Under the pieces are notes generated by a model, which made no database searches, had not been told where the DNA came from, and saw only the letters and a list, made by a program, of their open reading frames with translations. A stretch of DNA of 64,000 nucleotides. Origin: an uncultured Collinsella sp. GTDB taxonomy: Bacteria; Actinomycetota; Coriobacteriia; Coriobacteriales; Coriobacteriaceae. The stretch is taken from positions 1 to 64,000 of the forward strand of contig CATXXF010000004.1 in the NCBI GenBank assembly GCA_958403395.1. The letters run 5' to 3'. Shown here one piece after another: positions 34,776 through 43,011 of the stretch. Within the stretch, counting starts at the first letter, position 1, and each line of letters begins with the position of its first letter. The position numbers were made by a program, and so were the translations under genes.

Positions 34776-35429
34776 ATGACCCCCGCACAGATTGAGTTTT
34801 ACAAGCGCCTCGCACACGGCCTGGCGCTCCAATTTGGCCCCAACTGCGAAGTCGTCGTCCACGATCTGGAGACCGAGGACGTAGACCACTCCATCGTAGT
34901 GATCGAAAACGGCCACGTCAGCGGGCGCAAACTGGGTGACGGCCCCAGCCATATCGTGTTTGAGTCCATGCACGAGGGCGCCACCGATGTACACGACCGC
35001 GAGCCATACCTCACTAAAACCACCGACGGTAAGCTGCTCAAATCGTCGACGATCTTTATCCGCAACGACGAGGGCAAGCCCGTCGGCATTTTGGGCATCA
35101 ACTTTGACATTACGCTCATGAAGGCTTTTGAGCGTTCGCTCGACGCCTTTACCGGCACCGGCGGCACGGGCTATACCGAGCCCGAGCCCATCACCAAGAA
35201 CATCGGCGACCTGCTCGAGGACCTGCTGCACGAGTGCGAGCAGTTTGTGGGCAAGCCCGCGGCGCTCATGACCAAAGACGAGCGCATTCGTGCCATTGGC
35301 TACCTCGACCGTCGCGGCGCCTTCCTCATTTCCAAGTCGAGCGAGCGCGCCTGCGAGTTCTTTGGCATCTCCAAGTACAGCTTCTATAGCTACCTCAATG
35401 AGGCCAAGGCGGCGGCCGGCGACAAGTAG
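34776..35429 (+). CDS. YheO-type PAS/helix-turn-helix transcriptional regulator
   Basis: This 217-residue protein has an N-terminal YheO-like PAS domain (residues about 10-130: NCEVVVHDLETEDVDHSIVV, FIRNDEGKPVGILGINFDIT) and a C-terminal helix-turn-helix region (RIRAIGYLDRRGAFLISKSS, then SKYSFYSYLNEAK). Such regulators sense a small ligand. Divergent from dpaL, it probably controls the dpaL-ygeY-ygeW transcript. GGAAGG precedes the ATG. A paralog of the same domain architecture lies at 59001 beside the second half of the pathway. Confidence 0.88.
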   Translation: MTPAQIEFYKRLAHGLALQFGPNCEVVVHDLETEDVDHSIVVIENGHVSGRKLGDGPSHIVFESMHEGATDVHDREPYLTKTTDGKLLKSSTIFIRNDEGKPVGILGINFDITLMKAFERSLDAFTGTGGTGYTEPEPITKNIGDLLEDLLHECEQFVGKPAALMTKDERIRAIGYLDRRGAFLISKSSERACEFFGISKYSFYSYLNEAKAAAGDK

Positions 35430-35552
35430 GCACTCGCCTGGATTGCCCCTCCCCTTTTGGGTGCGAGTTCTGGAAAGCACGAATCCAAGACCGGGCCGCT
35501 TGGGAAGTTCCATATAATCGATGTCATTAGTATTTCGAAAGGATGGAACAGA

Positions 35553-36539
35553 ATGGCGTTGAGCAAGGCATCATGCTCCGGTCGCGGATTGATTCCGGCA
35601 ATTGGTGGACATGTGCACCGCATGTTCGATGAGGGTGAAGACGACCTGTTTTCGCTAAGCCTTGACGACGTGATGGATGATCGCCCGTGGACCGCCGACG
35701 AACTCATGGGCGGCGGGGCTCGCCCGTCAAGCCCCGATCCCACACTTGCGCCTAAGCCCGCATCTGCGCCGACTCCTGCGCAGTCGCCTGTTTCGACGCC
35801 CGCGCCTACGCCCGCACCCACTTCGGCGCCCACGCCCGCTCCCCGCCCCGCAAGCGACCCGTCCGAGACGGCGGCATTTCTCGCTGCAGCGACGCAGGGC
35901 AAATCGGCCGACAGCACCGTTATGTACAGCGCCCAGCAGTTGCCTGTTCCTGCGGCACGCAAGCCTCCGGTCGCAAGGCTCGATGAGCCCGTTGCCCATC
36001 AGGTTGCCTACGATTCCTGGGCTGCAGCCGATCTGGATGAGACCTCTACCGGCATGCCGGCGCTCGACGTTCCAGTTAATCCGCTTTTTGCCGCCAACAC
36101 GAGCGCCGCGGACTATGAGGGCGGTGCGGCATATTCCGATTATTCCGATGGCTATGCTGGCACCAGTCGCATCGAGACCGAGGATTATGGCACCGCACCG
36201 AGCGATTATCTCAACGATCCGTACGCTGCCACGCGTGCACCGGAATATGACCCGGAGGCCGCGTCCGCACCGGCGTACACCAAAAGCACGGGCGAAGAAC
36301 GCTTCGCCGATTATTACGCCGAGGAAAAGGCACTGCGTTTCTCGGAATTTCCGCAGGCAGTCAAGATTGCCTTTCTCGCCATTGTCATTGCCCTGTTCGG
36401 CGTCATTGCGTTTGAGGGATTCCAGCTGTTCCGCGGCCCCACCCAAGCGGAGTCGGAGACCCAGCAAAAAGAGGACGATAACCAGTACCTGGACATCAAC
36501 ACCCTCAAGGGCGACCCCAACGACGGAGACGATGAGTAG
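35553..36539 (+). CDS. Unrecognised single-pass membrane protein with Pro/Ala-rich linker
   Basis: The 328-residue product has an acidic start (MFDEGEDDLFSLSLDDVMDD from residue 24), a proline/alanine/threonine-rich linker at about residues 65-100 (repeated APTPA), a tyrosine-rich middle part, and one membrane segment near residues 275-298 (IAFLAIVIALFGVIAFEGFQ). The start at 35553 has AAAGGA nine bases upstream; an internal ATG at 35622 is equally protein-like. No catalytic motif is visible and I do not recognise a family. Orientation suggests a large cytoplasmic N-terminus and short outer tail. Confidence 0.7.
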   Translation: MALSKASCSGRGLIPAIGGHVHRMFDEGEDDLFSLSLDDVMDDRPWTADELMGGGARPSSPDPTLAPKPASAPTPAQSPVSTPAPTPAPTSAPTPAPRPASDPSETAAFLAAATQGKSADSTVMYSAQQLPVPAARKPPVARLDEPVAHQVAYDSWAAADLDETSTGMPALDVPVNPLFAANTSAADYEGGAAYSDYSDGYAGTSRIETEDYGTAPSDYLNDPYAATRAPEYDPEAASAPAYTKSTGEERFADYYAEEKALRFSEFPQAVKIAFLAIVIALFGVIAFEGFQLFRGPTQAESETQQKEDDNQYLDINTLKGDPNDGDDE

Positions 36540-36919
36540 CGGGAGCTGAAGGCGGCCGCAGGATCCCGCATCCAGCGCCGGCTTCTAAGTGCTGTTTTGT
36601 CATCCAGCCACACTTTTCCGAAGTTTTAAGGTGCCTATTTCGACACTTTTCCGTACTTTTACACGGCTGATTTCGACACTTTTCCGGATGAAAGCCGAAT
36701 AATCACTTGGGAAACCAACGCCATCCGCGCGTCATTTCGCGGATGGCGCTTGATTTCTGTCCGTACACGTTGAGTCCGTACACGTTGATAGACTTCCTCT
36801 TGCCCGCAAGGAGCGGGCACGTTTTATCCAGAGTCGGGGTAGAGAGTTGGCTCCACGATCCCGACGCCAACCGGCCAAAAGGCACGGTGGCCCTGCCAAC
36901 ATCGATGAAAGGAGTCCGT
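36540..36919. other. Intergenic region with hairpins and tandem repeats
   Basis: CACTTTTCCG occurs three times (about 36612, 36640 and 36677), two of them within ATTTCGACACTTTTCCG. CGCCATCCGCG/CGCGGATGGCG (36719-36748) is a perfect 11-bp hairpin that may end the preceding transcript. GTCCGTACACGTTGA is repeated in tandem at 36759-36788. TGCCCGC/GCGGGCA (36801-36819) is followed by CGTTTT, a terminator-like leader structure for the next gene. Confidence 0.6.
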
Positions 36920-37342
36920 ATGGACAATTTCTCTGTGCGCAGCGAGCGCAACTTCCACAACCTGGCAGCCAAGCCAAAACGAATGCATCTTCTGGACAAG
37001 CAGAACGGCTACGCCTCGGCCATGGTCAAGAGCAGCCTCTCCCACCAGATGCGCTTCACGGTGCAAAGGCTCGAGAAAGAGTTCTGCGTTGCCGGAGACC
37101 CGCATGTGTTGCAGATCAAACTGTCCGGAGACGATTCGCGTGAGCCGTCTAGCTGGGAGCGGTTTGCCGATGGCGCGTGCGTTGCGGGCGGGTCGGGCAT
37201 CTTTGCCCGCGAGTGCTTCTGCAAGGGCGCCGAGGTATTCCTGGATCTGTGCCGCGACGCCGTACGCGCGGCCGAGCTGCACCAGTGGAGTCAGAGGGAG
37301 TACGAGCTGTTGAGCGCCGCGCGTGGGGTTGCGGGGATGTAG
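36920..37342 (+). CDS. Unrecognised small cytoplasmic protein
   Basis: This 140-residue protein starts MDNFSVRSERNFHNLAAKPK with an AAAGGAG ribosome site before the ATG. It is mixed alpha/beta-like with no signal peptide or membrane segment. Three cysteines fall in EFCVAGD, DGACVAGG and RECFCKG, and no family is recognised. A longer frame to 36707 would translate the tandem repeat and is less likely. A strong hairpin (GGCGGCGTGCA/TGCACGCCGCC) at 37352-37378 follows the stop. Confidence 0.65.
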   Translation: MDNFSVRSERNFHNLAAKPKRMHLLDKQNGYASAMVKSSLSHQMRFTVQRLEKEFCVAGDPHVLQIKLSGDDSREPSSWERFADGACVAGGSGIFARECFCKGAEVFLDLCRDAVRAAELHQWSQREYELLSAARGVAGM

Positions 37343-37351
37343 GCAGACGCA

Positions 37352-37378
37352 GGCGGCGTGCAGCCGTTGCACGCCGCC
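37352..37378 (+). terminator. GC-rich hairpin after the 140-aa gene
   Basis: GGCGGCGTGCA and TGCACGCCGCC form an 11-bp stem with a 5-base loop, but no T run follows, so termination is uncertain. Confidence 0.5.
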
Positions 37379-37581
37379 GCTCAGGCCACGCGATGTCAAA
37401 AGACTGACACTTGTGTATGCCTTTTGACAGTCCGAAAGCGCTAGCGAAGTTCATTGATGCCGCGGCTAGATGCGCAGCAGTAAAGAGATGCTGAATACAA
37501 ATCGCACCCATCTCCAATGGATCCAACACGTCAAAATAAGCACAGATACCCGAGCGCTTATGCTACATGGAAGCACAGAGA

Positions 37582-37620
37582 GGCCCGCGTTCCGAACCAC
37601 CACAGCTCGGAACGCGGGCC
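37582..37620 (-). terminator. Terminator-like hairpin after the 549-aa gene
   Basis: GGCCCGCGTTCCGA and TCGGAACGCGGGCC form a perfect 14-bp stem eight bases past the stop of the 549-aa gene. The following minus-strand bases (TCTCTGTGCTTCC) are only mildly T-rich. Confidence 0.7.
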
Positions 37621-37627
37621 CCAGCAA

Positions 37628-39277
37628 CTAATTCTTTTCGGATAATCCCAATCCAGTAATCTCCTGATAGCGCCGCTTCAACGTATACGCATCGGGAAGC
37701 CTAGAGATCCTCTGATGAATCAACTCATTAAAATCCGCCAGATTTCCGATTACGACATCGATGCCGCCAGCAGCGTTGAGCAAATCGACGTACGTCATAA
37801 AGCGAAACTCGAACGGAATGCCCTCGATTTCCTTTGTGCATCCATCATGAAAGTCAATCAGTCTCGAAACGTCATGGGCAACGTACGTGACTCTAACGGT
37901 CATGTCGTAGGGTTCGTTGCGCAACTTCGCCTCGTGCTCGTGGTAGCGCACAGTTTCATGCAGGGCGTTAATGTGCGCCTGAATGTACTCATCCCGCAGA
38001 CCGCCACCGTGTGCCTCATAGGCCTCGATATGTGCACGATTTGAAAGGTCCAAGTATTCAACATCGCCATATTTGCGCCCCGAAGCGTTCGTCTCGTTCA
38101 CGGAAGAGCCGAGACCCCTTGCGAACCAGCCCTCTTCCGGATGAATGCAGCGGGTAAGGAAATCTACCAGCCTCTGATCGAGAACGCCCTTGGTTAAACT
38201 GTTTGAGATCCCCACGCGCTTGACAAAAGCCTTGATGGAATCGACGCCGATCGGCTCCAAAGGCGTCTTCGTTTGACGAGAATCGGCAATGAGAATCAAA
38301 TAACAACGAATAATGTGAGCAACGCGTCTTCTCGTCGTGTAGGGCAACTCTGCCAGAATGCTAAAGACATCGGCAAGCAGAATCGAGCCGTTCCCAGTCT
38401 GCCGGGAGAGTTTCGTTTCGGCCCATGCTTCGTCAAGTGAATAGACGGACTTGGCGTTGTTGAGGTATGGATTCTCCTGAGTGGGATGATACATGGAGTT
38501 CCAAAGCGCCTTTACATTGCTCGAACGGGGCGTGCATTCGTAAATCGCCCTGCCGGGGAATCTGTCAACCATCTCAAGCGTAAGCAACTCAAAGTAGAGC
38601 ATAAACTGGTACGGCTCAAAAGGAATGAGGCCCAAGTCGATAACATCGTCGGCAAGCGTATCGCATCTCGAGAACGATCCGAGAAGGCCTCGGAAAGTTT
38701 CTCCAGCGACGTCAGGTTCGATATCACCAAACAGGGCGGCGACGTCTGAAACGTCAGTTTCATGTATTCCGGCTATCCTCTCAGAGCCGAAGGGCGGGTC
38801 AATACCGATAGAACTGATTACAGCATTGATGGCGTCGAAAGTTGCGGCAGGAACGTTAAGAATGCCTCTAATCCTATCGAGACCGAGGTGTTGCTCCACG
38901 ACAAGGGTACGAATGAGCGGAGCACAGCCAATCAAAGCGATTGCATGACTCCTTGCCATGAACTGCTTCTCCTCGAGTTTTTCTTCGAGCTTGAAGTAGC
39001 CGTTCGCGAGCTCTTCCATTCCATGGTCGACGCCAACCGCGGCGCTAATGACGTCCTTCAATTCCTTTGAGGGACTATCGTAGTTCTCAAGCCAAAAGCT
39101 CCACATCTCGCCGAAGCGATCGGAGATCTCTTCGGCGGGAATCCTGGATTCCTCAGGGCCGTTCTCGTAATAGTCCGCAACCTGAATCGCGGCGCTTTCC
39201 ATCGAGTTCGGATCTATAGGCAGGGACGCCGCCAGAAGCGCTTCGCATATTTCAGAAATGTTTGCACTGCTACTCAT
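37628..39277 (-). CDS. Unrecognised 549-aa protein in a methyltransferase locus (candidate restriction or effector subunit)
   Basis: I do not recognise this 549-residue protein. It is acidic in its first 110 residues and has no membrane segment. Near residues 402-431 is KYGDVEYLDLSNRAHIEAYE followed by AHGGGLRDEY; an aspartate and glutamate placed this way, with His instead of Lys, are only weakly like a PD-(D/E)XK site. Its ATG overlaps the stop of the XRE regulator by eight bases, so translation is coupled, and the cytosine methyltransferase is divergent. By position it fits a restriction endonuclease or other effector with a controller protein, but that is inference. Confidence 0.7.
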   Translation of the reverse strand: MSSSANISEICEALLAASLPIDPNSMESAAIQVADYYENGPEESRIPAEEISDRFGEMWSFWLENYDSPSKELKDVISAAVGVDHGMEELANGYFKLEEKLEEKQFMARSHAIALIGCAPLIRTLVVEQHLGLDRIRGILNVPAATFDAINAVISSIGIDPPFGSERIAGIHETDVSDVAALFGDIEPDVAGETFRGLLGSFSRCDTLADDVIDLGLIPFEPYQFMLYFELLTLEMVDRFPGRAIYECTPRSSNVKALWNSMYHPTQENPYLNNAKSVYSLDEAWAETKLSRQTGNGSILLADVFSILAELPYTTRRRVAHIIRCYLILIADSRQTKTPLEPIGVDSIKAFVKRVGISNSLTKGVLDQRLVDFLTRCIHPEEGWFARGLGSSVNETNASGRKYGDVEYLDLSNRAHIEAYEAHGGGLRDEYIQAHINALHETVRYHEHEAKLRNEPYDMTVRVTYVAHDVSRLIDFHDGCTKEIEGIPFEFRFMTYVDLLNAAGGIDVVIGNLADFNELIHQRISRLPDAYTLKRRYQEITGLGLSEKN

Positions 39278-39533
39278 TTACACGCTCCCATAAAGGTTGA
39301 GGCTCATAAGCGATAAGGCCATCAAGATCGTCGCTTACCGCACTGAAGGTTAATCCGCAGGCACAAAGCACTTGAGAAAGCTCAGAGACAGTTATGCGCT
39401 TGGAGCCACTTTCCAGTTTCGAAATCGACGCTTGCTGGCATCCCGTTGCCTCAGCGAGCGCCGCCTGTGACATCCCGGAGCGTCTCCGCCATTTAGCGAT
39501 AAGTCTCCCGAGAGAAAGATTGAAGTCTTCCAT
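39270..39533 (-). CDS. XRE-family helix-turn-helix controller protein
   Basis: This 87-residue protein is one XRE helix-turn-helix domain (LGRLIAKWRRRSGMSQAALA, then EATGCQQASISKLESGSKRI) with a short tail. The start MEDFNLS is preceded by GAAGGGGG; a longer frame to 39578 would run into the operator region. The size and position resemble C-proteins of restriction-modification systems, which time expression of the effector after the methyltransferase. A perfect 27-base palindrome lies between it and the methyltransferase. Confidence 0.85.
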   Translation of the reverse strand: MEDFNLSLGRLIAKWRRRSGMSQAALAEATGCQQASISKLESGSKRITVSELSQVLCACGLTFSAVSDDLDGLIAYEPQPLWERVNE

Positions 39534-39583
39534 AAACGCCCCCTTCCGGCAGCAACCCATGCTTGTATATGATATCATCTCAT

Positions 39584-39610
39584 GAGCTCATTCCATATTG
39601 GAATGAGCTC
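39584..39610. promoter_or_regulatory. Perfect palindrome between controller and methyltransferase genes
   Basis: GAGCTCATTCCA (39584-39595) and TGGAATGAGCTC (39599-39610) are exact reverse complements around TAT. The position between divergent start sites, 50 bases from the controller ATG and 23 from the methyltransferase ATG, is that of an operator. Confidence 0.78.
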
Positions 39611-39633
39611 TACTATTCAGGAGGATTGCTTTA

Positions 39634-40725
39634 ATGAAGCGTTTCGTCAGCCTTTATTCGGGAGCGGGCGGTCTCGACCTCGGCTTCATCGCCGCCGGGT
39701 TCACCCCCGTATTTGCAAACGATATCAACCCGGACGCCATGAAAACCTACGCTGCCGCGATGGACGCGATCTCGAAGAAGACCGGCAAAACACTGAGCCA
39801 CAGGATAGTCACGGGAGATATTAGGGAAGTTGAGGAACTGCCCGGAAGGGGTTCGGCGGAGCTAGTCATTGGAGGACCGCCCTGTCAGGGCTTCTCGGTC
39901 GCGGGGAAGATGGACCCGAACGACCCCCGCTCGCGTCACGTCTTCGACTTCCTCGGCATGGTCGAGAGGGTCCAGCCCCAAGCGTTCGTGATGGAGAACG
40001 TCAAGGCACTCGCCAAGAACAAACGCTGGGCTGGAACTATTGCCGACATCCGCAAGAAGGCGGAAGAGATTGGCTACAAAACCAACCTTGAGGTGCTGAA
40101 CAGTGCCAATTACGGCGTCCCGCAGACCAGAGAGCGCATGTTCCTTGTCGGGATCAAGGACCCCTGCATCGAGTACAACTACCCGCAGCCGACAGTCAAG
40201 GAATGGGTGGGTGTGGCCGACGCCCTGCGCGGGCTGCCTCCTCTCGGCGAGCCGGGCAATGATCAGACTTGCAAGGCGAAGGTAACTACGGCAAAAAGCC
40301 CCGTGCTCCGCCCGTCGCCGTTTGCAGGCATGCTGTTCAACGGCCAAGGCCGCCCGATGGACATGGACAAGCCCGCGCCGACGCTTCCCGCCTCAATGGG
40401 CGGGAACAGAACGCCGATTGTTGATCAAGAGACGCTCGAAACCGGAGCGACCCAATGGGTCGAGAAATACCACGAAGAGCTTCAGAAAGGCGGGAAAGTA
40501 GCCGATAGCGTTCCTCCTCGCCTTCGCCGCATCTCGGTCCAGGAAGCCGCCACCATACAGACCTTCCCGAGGGATATGCCTTGGTATGGTTCGCAATGCT
40601 CCCGCTATCGGCAAATTGGAAACGCCGTTCCTCCCAAGATGGCCTTTGCGGTTGCGCAATCTGTCGCAGAAGCCCTTGGCATGGATATAGACGCAAACCC
40701 CTCTCTGCTTGACGAGCTAGGTTAG
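39634..40725 (+). CDS. DNA (cytosine-5) methyltransferase
   Basis: This 363-residue enzyme has all main m5C motifs in order: motif I FVSLYSGAGGLDLGF (residues 4-18), motif IV GGPPCQGFS with catalytic Cys84, motif VI ENV (121-123), motif VIII QTRERMFLVG (164-173), motif IX in RRISVQEAATIQTFPRD (298-314) and motif X YRQIGNAVPPKMA (325-337). The target-recognition part, about 190-297, is short. The recognition sequence is unknown. AGGAGG precedes the ATG. With the divergent controller and 549-aa gene it forms a likely restriction-modification or related locus. Confidence 0.93.
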   Translation: MKRFVSLYSGAGGLDLGFIAAGFTPVFANDINPDAMKTYAAAMDAISKKTGKTLSHRIVTGDIREVEELPGRGSAELVIGGPPCQGFSVAGKMDPNDPRSRHVFDFLGMVERVQPQAFVMENVKALAKNKRWAGTIADIRKKAEEIGYKTNLEVLNSANYGVPQTRERMFLVGIKDPCIEYNYPQPTVKEWVGVADALRGLPPLGEPGNDQTCKAKVTTAKSPVLRPSPFAGMLFNGQGRPMDMDKPAPTLPASMGGNRTPIVDQETLETGATQWVEKYHEELQKGGKVADSVPPRLRRISVQEAATIQTFPRDMPWYGSQCSRYRQIGNAVPPKMAFAVAQSVAEALGMDIDANPSLLDELG

Positions 40726-40747
40726 ACAATAAGGGCCCGCAATGTGG

Positions 40748-40965
40748 CTACCGCCCCAAAACTTTGCCGAGGGTTTCATCCAAGCTCTCCCGCTCGAGGT
40801 CTGCAAGGTCCAGTCGATAACTCAAATCGCGAATGCGATCCGGAACGTCCTTGAGAAAGTTGTTAGTCCTGGCAGAATAGCATCGTATATCACGAACAAG
40901 ATAAGCAGTTTTTAGCCCCTTTTCATCTGCCCTGAGAAGCTGCTGCAGGTTTATGAAGCCGGTCG
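40748..40965 (-). pseudogene. C-terminal remnant of an unknown gene
   Basis: An open minus-strand stretch of about 72 codons without a start reads FINLQQLLRADEKGLKTAYL, then VRDIRCYSARTNNFLKDVPD and RIRDLSYRLDLADLERESLD, ending at a TAG. The composition is that of real protein, with charged amphipathic helices, but a TGA closes it upstream. It looks like the tail of a decayed gene beside the methyltransferase. I do not recognise its family. Confidence 0.5.
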
Positions 40966-41281
40966 TTCAACAACATGTCCCGCAAAAGAGCATACGGCCT
41001 TTAATTTGCATCAGATTCTAAACGTCACGCATGAGAAATCAGCGAGGCCCCAAGTTAAAGCGAGAGCCGAACTCACTCACGGCACGCTACAGCCGTGAAC
41101 CCTCCAAGCCAGCCAGCCGTTCAGATGTTCCAAATGATATACAGCTTGAAACCTGGCGACTTGAATCGAAGGTCATTCCTGGGACTATCGGTAGGCAGCC
41201 TATCTGCATGCGTTGATCTATCAAATTGGCCTTGATGCCAAGGTATATCCAACACTCGACCACCGTTCTCAGCACATCTCC
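40966..41281. other. Intergenic stretch with no supported gene
   Basis: Only short frames without ribosome sites occur. At 41152-41183, CCTGGCGACTTGAATCGAAG followed by GTCATTCCTGGG resembles the hairpin at 43920-43954, so both may be copies of one small repeat. Confidence 0.4.
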
Positions 41282-41655
41282 TTACCTCCCCTCCAACTTC
41301 AGCTGCAGCAGCAGATCACTCAGCTCAGGGCACTTGCTGGAAAGGCGTGTTTGAACGCACTCGCCCATCCCCCATCGCTGGCGGATCTCCTGGGCGTGCG
41401 GACTCACGTGATAGTCCCCGTTCATCACTTGTTTGAGTAGTTTGGCGGTCACGCGGGCATCGGCTAGGGCACTGTGGGCGTGGCACGTCGACTCGTCGAA
41501 CTCGATGTCAAACCACGTTGCCGCGTCACCCAAAGAGACGCACCCGTGGCTGCCCACGTCCATGATCGAGGTATAAAACGCCCGCAGGTCGGCCCAGTCC
41601 GTAGGAAAGCCAGCAAGGCTGACGTGCTTCGTCCACTAATCGTCCTCGAACCGCC
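41282..41655 (-). pseudogene. Truncated, disrupted copy of the DEDDh exonuclease gene
   Basis: The C-terminal 93 residues, MDVGSHGCVSLGDAATWFDI onward, match the intact gene at 43012-43746 at 82 of 93 positions. Upstream the reading frame continues in register (AGFPTDWADLRAFYTSI) but then has two TAG codons where the intact copy reads DRRQLM and CQAKQ. The N-terminal half with the first catalytic motif is missing. It is therefore an inactive duplicate. Confidence 0.85.
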
Positions 41656-41733
41656 ACTAGTCCGTCCCGTCCCAGCAGGCCGCTCAACGGTGAGATAATG
41701 CCCACGACTATCAACGTAAGCAAGGAGCACGCT

Positions 41734-42969
41734 ATGGCAGACAACGAGACCAAACCCTCGGCGGATGACGGCCGAGAGGAACTCGTGGCAAAACAACTCG
41801 CATCCACCAAAATCCACCTCGCGCTCACTCAGGAGCGGGCGGACGTCTCCGGCGCCATCAAGCTCCCGCTCGAACGAGTCCCCCAGCTCGGCATAGCGCT
41901 CGCCTCACTTCCCTCGACATTCCGCACCGTCACCAATACGGTGAGTGTGCCTATGCTGCTCCGGCCAACCGACAAGTTTGGCAATCCGCTTGACCCATCG
42001 ATACTTCAATCGTTCAAGGACGGCAGCGGCCTCATGGGGTCCTACCGCGATGCGGCCAAGGGTTTCGGGCAGGCGCGCCTCCACGTAGTCGAGGGCGACA
42101 TCGCCACAAGCGTCACGCAGGTGCCTTACGATCCAACGTCGTTGTTCATGGCAGCCGCAATCGCGCAGATAAACCAAAAGCTCGACTCCATCCAGGAGTC
42201 CGTCGACGAAATGTTCGAGTACATGCGTCAGCGCGACAAGGCCAACATGCGTGGCGATCTCAAGACGCTCGCAGATATCCTCAACGGTTACAGCTTCAAC
42301 TGCGGCGACGCCACCTACATGGCCAACGCCCATATGAAGGTGCTCGACATCGAGCACGCGTCCACGCGTGACATGGAACTCTTCCGCTCGCAGGCGCAGG
42401 CGGACCTGAAAAAGAAAGGGTTCATCGAGGTGCGAGACGACGTGAAAAGGCGTCTCGACCAGGTTCTCGACTATCTCAAGGACTACCAGCTCGCCACCTA
42501 TATCCACGCGTTCTCGCTGTTCCTCGAGCCCATGCTCACCCAGAACTTCGAGCCCGCAAAGCTCGCAGACGCTGCCGCAAAAATCGAAGCGGACTCGCTT
42601 GCGTACCGCGAGCTCTACACCGAGTGTTACGACGCACTCGAGGCAAGCGCTGCCGACACTATCGACGTGGCACTTCTGGGCGGCATCGCGTCCGCTGGCA
42701 AGATGCTCGGTCGCGTCATCGCGGCGACGCCCATCGGCGAGTTCACGCCCATAGACGAGGCGCTTGAGGGTGCAGGAGAGGACATCGGCAGGTTCAACGA
42801 CGAGCAATCCGAGAAACTCATCGAGAAGCTCCACCAGGCAAAGACGCCCGACGTCGCGCCGTTCAGGCAGAGCATAATGGAGATCGACACCCTCTACAAC
42901 CGCCCCACGCAAATCGCCGTGGACGCCGAGAACGTCTACATCCTGCCTGCCGAGCAGCAGGAAGAGTAG
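41734..42969 (+). CDS. Unrecognised 411-aa protein between two exonuclease copies
   Basis: This 411-residue protein has AAGGAG before the ATG (MADNETKP); a frame 12 codons longer lacks one. The part around residues 130-180 (AIAQINQKLDSIQESVDEMF, EYMRQRDKANMRGDL) is predicted helical and coiled-coil-like. A moderately hydrophobic stretch, TIDVALLGGIASAGKMLGRV, lies near residue 315. No catalytic motif or family is recognised. It is encoded opposite to the flanking exonuclease copies, inside an accessory island, so a defence or mobile-element role is possible but unproven. Confidence 0.72.
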   Translation: MADNETKPSADDGREELVAKQLASTKIHLALTQERADVSGAIKLPLERVPQLGIALASLPSTFRTVTNTVSVPMLLRPTDKFGNPLDPSILQSFKDGSGLMGSYRDAAKGFGQARLHVVEGDIATSVTQVPYDPTSLFMAAAIAQINQKLDSIQESVDEMFEYMRQRDKANMRGDLKTLADILNGYSFNCGDATYMANAHMKVLDIEHASTRDMELFRSQAQADLKKKGFIEVRDDVKRRLDQVLDYLKDYQLATYIHAFSLFLEPMLTQNFEPAKLADAAAKIEADSLAYRELYTECYDALEASAADTIDVALLGGIASAGKMLGRVIAATPIGEFTPIDEALEGAGEDIGRFNDEQSEKLIEKLHQAKTPDVAPFRQSIMEIDTLYNRPTQIAVDAENVYILPAEQQEE

Positions 42970-43011
42970 CGATACACGACAGGCACGCGCCACGCAGACA
43001 GCTAACGCCCC

